Assembly: GCA_011043375.1 (NCBI GenBank)
Contig: DQYP01000295.1
Location: 1-21,745, forward strand
Direction: 5' to 3'
Length of the DNA stretch: 21,745 nt
Source of the DNA: Thermotogaceae bacterium
GTDB lineage: Bacteria > Thermotogota > Thermotogae > B21-G9 > HyVt-16
Below, piece after piece: positions 15,456 to 21,745 of this stretch; within the stretch, counting starts at the first letter, position 1, and each line of letters starts with the position of its first letter. The translations under genes and the position numbers were made by a program. The notes beneath the pieces are model-generated. The model worked only from the letters and a program-made list of their open reading frames with translations, did no database searches and had not been told where the DNA came from.

Positions 15456-16328
15456 ATGCTCAGGGATGAAATAAAGAAAAACACTAAAAAATTCTTTAAA
15501 AATCCGACGGCAGTTTTGGGATTATTTCTACTCGTTTTCTTTATTATAATTGCTTTGTTTGCACCTTTAATAGCACCTCCAAAGGATCCTAATAACCCTT
15601 ATAGAATACCAATAGCAACTTGGAGTTTGGAACCTAAACCACCATCGCCTGAACACCCATTTGGTGTAATAGGACAAAGAGATATATTCTATGGAGTTAT
15701 CTGGGGAACTCGTACTGCTTTCAGGATAGGCCTGATCGTTGCAGGAATATCTGCAATTATAGGTATAATAATGGGATCCTTATCCGGTTACTTTGGCGGT
15801 TGGATAGATGAAGTTTTGATGAGAATAACGGATATATTCATGTCTCTTCCTTTCTTAGTGGCTGCAATGGTTTTAACAACCGTTCTTGGCAAGGGGTTGG
15901 ATAAAGTAATGATCGCGATGATAGTCTTCGGTTGGATGGGAACAGCAAGGCTCATACGTGGAAACATCCTCCAGGTTAAAGAAGAACAATATGTTTTAGC
16001 AGCGAAAGCTCTTGGGGTTAGAGATTCATTGATAATCTTAAAACATGTGATACCTAACACCATATTTCCCGTTATTGTGCAGGTTTCCATGAGAATGGGT
16101 TCACTGGTCATAACGGCAGCAGCTTTGAGTTTTTTGGGGTTAGGTGCTGAGCCTGGTTACGCAGATTGGGGAACACTTTTGAGCTATTCAAGAAATTGGC
16201 TCACTCAATTCGATAAAGCATGGTTTTCCATTGTATATCCTGGAGTAGCTATGGTTTTATTCGTCCTCGCGTGGAATTTGGTAGGTGACGCGTTGAGAGA
16301 CATATTCGATCCACGACTCAGAGGATGA
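15456..16328 (+). CDS. ABC importer permease, DppC/OppC family
   Basis: Second membrane subunit, 290 residues. The cytoplasmic N-terminus (RDEIKKNTKKFFKNPTAVLG) precedes helix 1, as in the family's OppC_N domain. The HPFGVIGQRDIFYGVIWGTR segment, five or so later helices and the EAA loop (LAAKALGVRDSLIILKHVIP, near residue 180) are all typical. The C-terminus DALRDIFDPRLRG is nearly invariant in DppC proteins. GGAGG is seven bases before the ATG. The gene starts 12 bases after its partner and is followed by the first ATPase gene after 16 bases. Confidence 0.95.
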   Translation: MLRDEIKKNTKKFFKNPTAVLGLFLLVFFIIIALFAPLIAPPKDPNNPYRIPIATWSLEPKPPSPEHPFGVIGQRDIFYGVIWGTRTAFRIGLIVAGISAIIGIIMGSLSGYFGGWIDEVLMRITDIFMSLPFLVAAMVLTTVLGKGLDKVMIAMIVFGWMGTARLIRGNILQVKEEQYVLAAKALGVRDSLIILKHVIPNTIFPVIVQVSMRMGSLVITAAALSFLGLGAEPGYADWGTLLSYSRNWLTQFDKAWFSIVYPGVAMVLFVLAWNLVGDALRDIFDPRLRG

Positions 16329-16344
16329 AGGGAGGAAAATATCT

Positions 16345-17361
16345 GTGGAAAGTAAACAACCTCTTTTGAAAGTGAATAATTTGAAAACCTATTTTTTCAC
16401 TGATGATGGTGTCGTAAAAGCAGTTGATGGTGTGAATTTCGAAGTTTACCCAGGTGAAACCCTTGGAATCGTTGGAGAATCCGGATGTGGAAAGAGTGTC
16501 ACCTCACTTTCAATATTAAGGTTGCTTGATGAGAAAGGTAAAATTGTCGATGGTGAAATAATATTCGAGGGAAAAGACTTGGTTAAGTTGGATGAGAATA
16601 AAATGAGAGAAATAAGGGGTAACGATATAGCGATGATTTTTCAAGAGCCGATGGTGGCACTAAACCCTGTTTACACAGTTGGAGATCAAATAATGGAAGC
16701 TATAATTTTACATCAAAAAGTCCACAAAGATGAGGCGAGAAAGATAGCCATAGACATGCTGCGAAAAGTTGGGATACCTGAACCTGAAAAGAGAGTTGAT
16801 GAATACCCTCACGAGCTGTCAGGCGGAATGAGACAAAGAGCAATGATAGCCATGGCTCTTTCTTGCCACCCCAAACTCTTGATTGCTGATGAACCTACCA
16901 CGGCACTCGATGTTACCATTCAGGCCCAGATACTGGAACTCATGAAGCAACTTCAAAAAGATCTTGACATGGCTATAATTATGATTACCCACGATTTAGG
17001 AGTAATAGCTGAGATTTCTGATAGAGTAGCGGTGATGTATGCCGGCAAAATGGTTGAATATACTGATGTGAAAAGATTGTTTAAGAACCCGAAGCATCCT
17101 TACACATGGGCTTTATTGAATGCCATTCCAAGGCTCGATATAGAACAAGAAAGATTGTTTTCAATACCTGGGGTTGTCCCAGATGCACTTCATTTTCCAT
17201 CAGGATGTAAATTCCATACGAGGTGCGAATTCGCAACTGAAAAGTGTAGGAATGAAGAACCGGGACTTATTGAAATAGAAGATGGCCATTTTGTCGCATG
17301 CTGGAATATTGAAAAATTAGAGGCCGCAAAAGATCGTGTTGAGGTGGGTGAGAACAAGTGA
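16345..17361 (+). CDS. ABC importer ATPase, DppD/OppD family
   Basis: One of two nucleotide-binding subunits, 338 residues. Walker A is GESGCGKS, the signature LSGGMRQRAMIA, Walker B LLIADEPTTALD, and the switch His sits in MITHDLG. The C-terminal oligopeptide/dipeptide domain carries four cysteines, C288, C294, C301 and C319 (spacing X5, X6, X17). This pattern is the one that holds an iron-sulfur cluster in some DppD/OppD proteins, so a cluster is possible but not shown. GTG start, nine bases after GGGAGG. Its stop overlaps the next start by four bases (GTGA), implying coupled translation and equal amounts of the two ATPases. Confidence 0.95.
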   Translation: MESKQPLLKVNNLKTYFFTDDGVVKAVDGVNFEVYPGETLGIVGESGCGKSVTSLSILRLLDEKGKIVDGEIIFEGKDLVKLDENKMREIRGNDIAMIFQEPMVALNPVYTVGDQIMEAIILHQKVHKDEARKIAIDMLRKVGIPEPEKRVDEYPHELSGGMRQRAMIAMALSCHPKLLIADEPTTALDVTIQAQILELMKQLQKDLDMAIIMITHDLGVIAEISDRVAVMYAGKMVEYTDVKRLFKNPKHPYTWALLNAIPRLDIEQERLFSIPGVVPDALHFPSGCKFHTRCEFATEKCRNEEPGLIEIEDGHFVACWNIEKLEAAKDRVEVGENK

Positions 17362-18326
17362 ACGAAATAATATTGGAAGTCAAGAATTTGAAAAAGTATT
17401 TTCCAATAAGAGCTGGAGTTTTCAGACGAATAGTCGCGTGGGTGAAAGCTGTCGATGATGTTAGTTTTAATATAAATCGGGGTGAAACGCTCGGTTTGGT
17501 TGGAGAATCTGGTTGTGGCAAAACAACGGTCGGTATGACCATATTGCGACTCTACGAGCCAACTGCTGGTCAGGTGTTGTATGGAAACAAGGATATCTCA
17601 AAACTCAGAGGAAAAGAATTGAGAGAGATGCGTCGAAAAATGCAAATAATCTTTCAAGATCCTTATAGCTCTTTAAATCCGAGAATGAGAATAAAAAATA
17701 TAATTGCCGAAGGAATAATAACACACGATATAGCAAAAGGTAGGGAAGCTGAACACATGGTGGCGGAGCTTTTGAAGAGGGTTGGATTATCACCTGATCA
17801 AATGAATCGTTTCCCACATGAGTTTTCTGGTGGACAAAGACAGAGGATAGGTATAGCAAGAGCTTTGGCGGTGAATCCAGAATTGATCGTATGTGATGAA
17901 GCTGTTTCTGCGCTCGATGTTTCAATACAAGCACAGATATTGAATCTTCTTGAAGATCTACAGAAAGACTTCAACCTCACATATATATTCATCTCCCATG
18001 CATTGAACGTCGTGAAGCATATAAGTGATAGGGTTGCAGTAATGTATCTTGGAAAAATAGTGGAAATTGCAGATAAAAAAGAATTGTTTTCCAATCCATT
18101 ACATCCATACACTAAAGCATTGATGTCAGCAATTCCAATACCGGATCCGGAATTGAAGAGAGAAAGAATATTACTCAAGGGCGATGTTCCAAGTCCTATA
18201 AACCCGCCATCTGGATGCAGGTTCCATCCAAGATGTCCAATTGCAGATCCTAAAATATGTTCGAGGGAAGAACCGGAACTACGTGAAGTTAAACCTGATC
18301 ATTTTGTTTCGTGCCATCTCGTATAG
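17358..18326 (+). CDS. ABC importer ATPase, DppF/OppF family
   Basis: Second nucleotide-binding subunit, 322 residues. Walker A is GESGCGKTT, the Q-loop IIFQDPYSSLNPRM (typical of DppF/OppF), the signature FSGGQRQRIGIA, Walker B LIVCDEAVSALD, and the switch His in FISHALNV. In the usual D-loop context EPTSALD is common, and EAVSALD here matches the DppF subgroup. The C-terminal tail again has four cysteines, C287, C293, C301 and C319. This is the last gene of the importer. Its 3' 38 bases overlap xseA on the opposite strand, so no terminator fits between them; a hairpin 114 bases downstream may serve instead. Confidence 0.95.
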   Translation: MNEIILEVKNLKKYFPIRAGVFRRIVAWVKAVDDVSFNINRGETLGLVGESGCGKTTVGMTILRLYEPTAGQVLYGNKDISKLRGKELREMRRKMQIIFQDPYSSLNPRMRIKNIIAEGIITHDIAKGREAEHMVAELLKRVGLSPDQMNRFPHEFSGGQRQRIGIARALAVNPELIVCDEAVSALDVSIQAQILNLLEDLQKDFNLTYIFISHALNVVKHISDRVAVMYLGKIVEIADKKELFSNPLHPYTKALMSAIPIPDPELKRERILLKGDVPSPINPPSGCRFHPRCPIADPKICSREEPELREVKPDHFVSCHLV

Positions 18327-19656
18327 ATACTTTTTCGATCACTGATTTTGCGATACCATCTTTAAACTCTATGGTTACATGATCACCTTCAACAAGATCT
18401 GAAATATCGGCAATTTTTCCGGATTTTCTGATTATCGCGAAGCCCCTTCTAAGGGGCTTTGTTGGTTCTAATGCCTCCAAGTTTTTTAACGTAGAATCCA
18501 ATGTTTTTGTTAGATCAATGATTTTGGATTTGACCAATTTGAATAATTGATCTATTCTATTCTCCAAATTTTCAGAGAACATTTCTATGTCCGAGCGTAC
18601 AGAGATTCTTTTCAATATTTCGGAATATCTCGAGAATCTCTGAGAGAGATTTTCTACCTTTTTTTCAAACACTCTCATCAATTCTTGAAACGATTTTTCG
18701 AGTTCTTCGCTTTTTTTTACCAATATTTGTTGTGGAGAATTTCTTATCAGTATTCTGTAATCTCTTTCAAGGAGATTTGCGATCATTTTCAGTCTATTAC
18801 CCAATCTTAGGATACCAGTATCTAAAAATGAGTGGAGTTGATTGTTAAGGTCTTTTATATCGGGGACAGCAATGTTGGCAGCTCCAGTGGGGGTAGGAGC
18901 AATTTTGTCGGCTACGAAATCAACGAGCGTCGTGTCTATTTCATGCCCCACTCCTGTTATCAGAGGGGTTTTTAAACTGAAGACACTTCTCACAACTTTT
19001 TCTTCGTTGAAAGCCCATAGATCCTCTATACTTCCTCCACCTCGAGCGAGGATCAACAAGTCAAGAGAATAATCATCCGCAAGTTCCAATGCTTTTGGTA
19101 TTTCTATAATCGCTTCTTTCCCTTGAACGGATGTATGAAAAAGATATATTTCAACCAATGGATACTTCTTTGAGATTATTTTCAATATATCTCTGAAAGC
19201 AGCTGAATCCCTCGAGGTTATCACACCTATTTTTTTCGGAAACGAAGGTATCTCCTTTTTTGGTTTTGCAAACACACCTTCACTCCGTAATTTGTTTTTC
19301 AATTCTTCGAATTTTTGGTACAAAAGTCCAATCTTTGAAACCACTTGAATATGATCGCAATAAAGTTGGTACTGTCCCCTTTTCTCGTAGACTCCTATCC
19401 GTCCAAAGACTCTAACATAGAATCCATCTTTTATATCTCTTGTTTTGTATGCTGCTCCAAACATAACGCAGTTTACGATAGCACCTTCATCCTTCAAAAT
19501 GAAATAAGCATGGCTACCTCTGAGCTTCCAATTCGAAATTTCGCCCTCAACTATCACATTGATGAGTTCAGAGGCCGATTCCAACATAGCTTTTATTATC
19601 GAGGTAAGCTGAGAAACGGTGTAAATTTTTGGTTCCTCAAAGTATCTCAGTTTCAT
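18289..19656 (-). CDS. xseA: Exodeoxyribonuclease VII large subunit
   Basis: Catalytic subunit of exonuclease VII, which degrades single-stranded DNA in both directions. The 455 residues start with the OB-fold nucleic-acid-binding domain (about 10-105: TVSQLTSIIKAML, GEISNWKLRGSHAYFILKD). The catalytic domain has VITSRDSAAFRDIL, LARGGGSIEDLWAFN and TGVGHEIDTTLVDFVAD, which hold the expected Asp, Arg, His and Asp. A long coiled-coil region follows (about 275-400), then the KPLRRGFAII motif and a small beta tail. The start overlaps the folD stop by four bases (ATGA), with AAAGGA upstream. The small subunit gene xseB is not in the window; the gene downstream on this strand would be the convergent ABC operon, so xseB must lie elsewhere. 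Confidence 0.96.
   Translation of the reverse strand: MKLRYFEEPKIYTVSQLTSIIKAMLESASELINVIVEGEISNWKLRGSHAYFILKDEGAIVNCVMFGAAYKTRDIKDGFYVRVFGRIGVYEKRGQYQLYCDHIQVVSKIGLLYQKFEELKNKLRSEGVFAKPKKEIPSFPKKIGVITSRDSAAFRDILKIISKKYPLVEIYLFHTSVQGKEAIIEIPKALELADDYSLDLLILARGGGSIEDLWAFNEEKVVRSVFSLKTPLITGVGHEIDTTLVDFVADKIAPTPTGAANIAVPDIKDLNNQLHSFLDTGILRLGNRLKMIANLLERDYRILIRNSPQQILVKKSEELEKSFQELMRVFEKKVENLSQRFSRYSEILKRISVRSDIEMFSENLENRIDQLFKLVKSKIIDLTKTLDSTLKNLEALEPTKPLRRGFAIIRKSGKIADISDLVEGDHVTIEFKDGIAKSVIEKVSIRDGTKQNDQV
18440..18459 (+). terminator. Hairpin inside xseA that could end the ABC importer transcript
   Basis: AAGCCCCTT and AAGGGGCTT form a perfect 9-base inverted repeat separated by CT (eight pairs around a TCTA loop is the realistic fold). 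On the plus strand it is 114 bases past the dppF-like stop and followed by TGTTGGTTCT, a weak U-tract. It also encodes the conserved PLRRGF of XseA, so it may simply reflect coding sequence. Confidence 0.35.
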
Positions 19657-20492
19657 TTACTTAAAATTCCTTTCGCGGAATCCACAACGTGTTTCATCAA
19701 CAAAGTAGTTGTAACTGGTCCAACTCCACCCGGAACCGGTGTTATGGCATTGACCATTTCTTTAACGCTTTCAAAGTCAACATCACCAACCAACTTTCCA
19801 TTCACAAAGTTTATCCCAACATCTACCACTATCGATCCCTCTTTCAAGTGATTCGCATTTATCAACCCTGCTTTTCCTGCAGCTACAATCACAATGTCTG
19901 CCATTTTAGTGTGTTCAACCAGATCACGCGTACCCGTATGGCACACGGTAATGGTTGCATTGTAATTTCTTAGGAGAAGTATCATACTTAAAGGTTTTCC
20001 CACCGTCGTGCTTCGACCAACGATGGTTATGTTCTTACCCTTGGTATCGATCCCATACTCATCGAGAATTTTAACAACTGCCTCAGCTGTGCAAGGTAGA
20101 AAAGAAGGTTTTCCTAACATCAGTAAGCCAAGGTTTTCTGGACTCCTTCCTTCCACATCTTTTTCAGGGACAATCGACTTTAATATTTTAAGTTCATCCA
20201 AGTCATCAGCGACTGGGTGGGCCAACATGATTCCATGGACATTCTCATTTTGATTTAGTTCCGATATAACATCGAAGGTTTGATCAGGCTTTATTTCCAA
20301 TAACTCAAAGTCTATTCCTATCCTTTGTGCAACTTTCTTCTGGGATTTTATGTATGAATATGATGAATCATCGTGAACCGTGGAGACGGTGACGAGCTTA
20401 GGTTTGATATTCTTCTCAGCAAGTTCTTTAACTTCATTCTTTAAATCTTCTTCCATCTTTTTTGCAAGTTTCTTCCCATCCAATAACAACAT
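19653..20492 (-). CDS. folD: FolD-family methylenetetrahydrofolate dehydrogenase/cyclohydrolase, atypical folate site
   Basis: FolD interconverts 5,10-methylene-THF and 10-formyl-THF through methenyl-THF. The 279-residue length and the NAD(P)-binding half are normal: TIVGRSTTVGKPLSM, VVDVGINFVNGKLVGDVDF, PVPGGVGP. The folate half is odd. Aligned without gaps to the enzyme pattern Y-[VI]-x-x-K, the lysine is Q51 (YIKSQKK, Y47 kept). The VQLPL motif reads LAHPV, with A91 for Gln. KDVDG reads KDVEG, with E124 for Asp, and PCTP reads PCTA. The Lys, Gln and Asp are catalytic or folate-binding in well-studied homologues. Cyclohydrolase activity in particular is in doubt. ATG start with GGGAGG eight bases upstream. 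It forms an operon with xseA. Confidence 0.9.
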   Translation of the reverse strand: MLLLDGKKLAKKMEEDLKNEVKELAEKNIKPKLVTVSTVHDDSSYSYIKSQKKVAQRIGIDFELLEIKPDQTFDVISELNQNENVHGIMLAHPVADDLDELKILKSIVPEKDVEGRSPENLGLLMLGKPSFLPCTAEAVVKILDEYGIDTKGKNITIVGRSTTVGKPLSMILLLRNYNATITVCHTGTRDLVEHTKMADIVIVAAGKAGLINANHLKEGSIVVDVGINFVNGKLVGDVDFESVKEMVNAITPVPGGVGPVTTTLLMKHVVDSAKGILSK

Positions 20493-20605
20493 AAATGTAA
20501 CCTCCCATCTCTTTTTCTAAAACATTTTCATTTTGAAACCTCTTAATCCACTGAGAAATACAAGGGATTCATAGATTTTTAGTCGATCATCTCGATTTCA
20601 TAATT

Positions 20606-20614
20606 ATTGTATCA
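20606..20614 (-). promoter_or_regulatory. Candidate promoter for folD-xseA (extended -10)
   Basis: TGATACAAT on the minus strand is an extended -10 with one mismatch. It lies in the 151-base gap between the TPR gene and folD and would give a leader of about 107 bases. No fitting -35. I see no known riboswitch in the leader. Confidence 0.35.
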
Positions 20615-20643
20615 CCTTGTAATAATCAACATTGAGATGGAAA

Positions 20644-21264
20644 TCAATTTTCGAGTATTTTTGAAACAACGACTTTTTTCAGTAAATTCAGTTCTGAACT
20701 TTTAAAACCAAGGGATTCTACTTTTTCAATTTCTTTGAAGGCTTCGCGATATTTTTTCAATTCTTTCAATGTAATGGCCAGACCAAGATGTGCATGAACA
20801 GAATTTCTTTTTAATTTTACTGCTTTTCCAAAAGCTTCCATTGCTTCATGATACTTGAAAAGTTTTAAGCAACAGATTCCAAAATCGATATTCATATTGT
20901 AAATCGTCTCTTCATCTATAGAATCCATTTTAAGACTGAAAGCAAATTTGAAAGCGTAATAGGCTCTTTTCCACTCCTCGTTTTTCATATTCAAGTATGC
21001 TATATTTGCAATCGGGAGGAAAAAATTTCTATCGATTTTGAAGGATCTTATATAAAGATGCCTCGCCTTTCCGAACTCTCCGATTCTCCTGTAGAGATTT
21101 GCAAGATTATTCAAAGCTTGTGGAAAACGTGGAAAGATCCTCAATGCTTCTAAATATAACCTCTCAGCCTCTTTAAAATTTTCCTCATTGTAGCAATCTA
21201 TAGCTTGGTTGTATAGAGAGATCGCTTTCTCATCAACAACACTTCTATTTGGAGGTACCTTCAA
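20644..21264 (-). CDS. Tetratricopeptide-repeat protein, function unknown
   Basis: The 206-residue protein is almost wholly TPR-like helices. The clearest repeats are at about residues 13-46 (AISLYNQAIDCYNEENFKEA, ending IFPRFP), 47-80 (ALNNLANLYRRIGEFGKARH), 81-114, and 152-185 (HEAMEAFGKAVKLKRNSVHA). The third and fourth are diverged. It has no signal peptide or membrane segment, so it is probably a cytoplasmic protein-protein scaffold. TTG start with GGGAGG eight bases upstream, inside the end of the preceding gene (20-base overlap), so the pair should be co-expressed. The nature of the upstream product suggests a vWA-TPR partnership, but that is inference. A 151-base gap separates it from folD. 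Confidence 0.8.
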   Translation of the reverse strand: MKVPPNRSVVDEKAISLYNQAIDCYNEENFKEAERLYLEALRIFPRFPQALNNLANLYRRIGEFGKARHLYIRSFKIDRNFFLPIANIAYLNMKNEEWKRAYYAFKFAFSLKMDSIDEETIYNMNIDFGICCLKLFKYHEAMEAFGKAVKLKRNSVHAHLGLAITLKELKKYREAFKEIEKVESLGFKSSELNLLKKVVVSKILEN

Positions 21265-21745
21265 GGTTCAATCCTCCCACGTAATACACTGTATCAGAAT
21301 AAGTATGTTCACCTATATTCAATTGAATCGATATAGAGCGAATCTTTCTAACGGAAAAATCGTGTGTATATTTAACCCTGGAAGTTAACGGCTTAGCCAG
21401 TGAAAGATACTTTTTCAACTCGTCTAAGTAATCTTCTTTTACTATAATTCCCCCGGTTGCATGAACCAAAGTGACTATCGATTCGTCAAGCTCTTCAACC
21501 ATATTGGTTGTTAAGTAATAAGTTACGTTTTTCAGTTTGGATTGAATGATAACATTGGAGACATCGACGCTGAGCTTATTCATCTCATCTGATCTCAATA
21601 TCACATAATTTCTGTTACTACATTTAAGGGTGTTGATCTCATCTTTAAAAAAATCTTTTATTCGATTCACAACCATTACTGAAGGTTTTTTCATCACTTC
21701 TGTGTAATCAAAACCAACTCTTCCCTTGGAATCGAAGACATACAA
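21245..21745 (-). CDS. Uncharacterised protein, C-terminal part; possible von Willebrand factor A-like domain, 5' end outside window
   Basis: The frame is open to the right edge, so the visible 166 residues are the end of a longer protein. I do not recognise it with certainty. The order of features resembles the second half of a vWA domain: a strand (NYVILRSDE), a helix, a strand (LKNVTYYLTTNMVE), a helix leading to LVHATGGIIVKEDYLDELKKYL, and then the SRVKYTHDFSVRKIRSISIQL tail. This last part matches the way many stand-alone bacterial vWA proteins close (a Y-containing strand, then R-x-I-x-I). The metal-binding DxSxS, if any, would be upstream and is not seen. No membrane helix is visible. 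It overlaps the downstream TPR gene by 20 bases. Confidence 0.5.
   Translation of the reverse strand: MYVFDSKGRVGFDYTEVMKKPSVMVVNRIKDFFKDEINTLKCSNRNYVILRSDEMNKLSVDVSNVIIQSKLKNVTYYLTTNMVEELDESIVTLVHATGGIIVKEDYLDELKKYLSLAKPLTSRVKYTHDFSVRKIRSISIQLNIGEHTYSDTVYYVGGLNLEGTSK
21273..21278 (-). promoter_or_regulatory. Ribosome binding site deciding the TPR-protein start
   Basis: GGGAGG on the minus strand is eight bases from TTG 21264. No ATG at the front of this frame competes. Confidence 0.7.

Noticed and set aside
19345..19851. 168-codon plus-strand frame across the xseA-folD junction
   Set aside because: It spans two well-supported minus-strand genes, has no ribosome site and spells no recognisable protein.
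20552..20581. Short upstream frame (about nine codons, ATGAATCCC...) in the folD leader, minus strand
   Set aside because: No ribosome site precedes it and very short frames are expected by chance.
20493..20643. Riboswitch or attenuator in the leader of folD, suggested by TACAAGG/CCTTGTA (20559-20565 and 20615-20621)
   Set aside because: The arms are 7 bases and about 50 apart with no further pairing, and the sequence does not match the tetrahydrofolate riboswitch pattern as I know it. Chance is likely in AT-rich DNA.
1..21745. CRISPR arrays, tRNA or rRNA genes, insertion sequences, prophage or defence genes
   Set aside because: None seen on either strand; nearly all DNA is accounted for by genes, and the gaps are all at most about 150 bases.

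Overview
The window reads as a dense stretch of ordinary chromosome from a thermophilic bacterium of the phylum Thermotogota; something close to Pseudothermotoga or Thermotoga is my best guess. This is inferred from the gene set and order (PIN-PhoH ATPase, rnhB, DUF47, mazG, parvulin, trmFO, DUF342), the AT-rich sequence, very short or negative gene spacing, strong GGAGG ribosome sites and frequent TTG starts. By my start calls, 11 of the 20 complete genes begin with TTG or GTG. There are no tRNAs, rRNAs, insertion sequences, CRISPR arrays or phage genes, and no gap without a gene reaches 300 bases.

Layout. (1) Positions 2-7061, plus strand: one tightly packed run of eight genes (PhoH-type ATPase, cut by the window edge; rnhB; DUF47/PhoU-like; mazG; parvulin foldase; cobO; trmFO; FapA/DUF342). 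Neighbours overlap or lie within 22 bases. The common thread is nucleic-acid and nucleotide housekeeping with an envelope foldase and cobalamin adenosylation. (2) Positions 7058-9250, minus strand: a cytoplasmic GH13 alpha-amylase-type hydrolase followed by prmC. (3) Positions 9322-11120, plus: purine nucleoside phosphorylase and an NrnA-type DHH phosphoesterase, a small nucleotide-salvage pair divergent from the amylase. (4) Positions 11101-12303, minus: an orphan MFS transporter with a clear sigma-70-type promoter. (5) Positions 12454-18326, plus: a complete five-gene ABC importer of the dipeptide/oligopeptide (Dpp/Opp) family. A strong hairpin separates the binding-protein gene from the membrane and ATPase genes. 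(6) Positions 18289-21745, minus: a partial gene whose tail looks like a von Willebrand A domain, a TPR protein, then folD and xseA.

I found no new defence or mobile system. The best points for follow-up are these: a FolD that has lost the conserved folate-site Lys, Gln and Asp; the hairpin, with an extended -10 just before it, between binding protein and permeases; back-to-back promoters between the MFS gene and the ABC operon; 3' overlaps at all three convergent gene pairs; a terminator-like hairpin inside the xseA reading frame; four-cysteine tails on both ABC ATPases; and a possible vWA-TPR gene pair running off the right edge. Several genes have longer open frames that run back through their own promoter or ribosome site. 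For these I chose shorter TTG, GTG or ATG starts.
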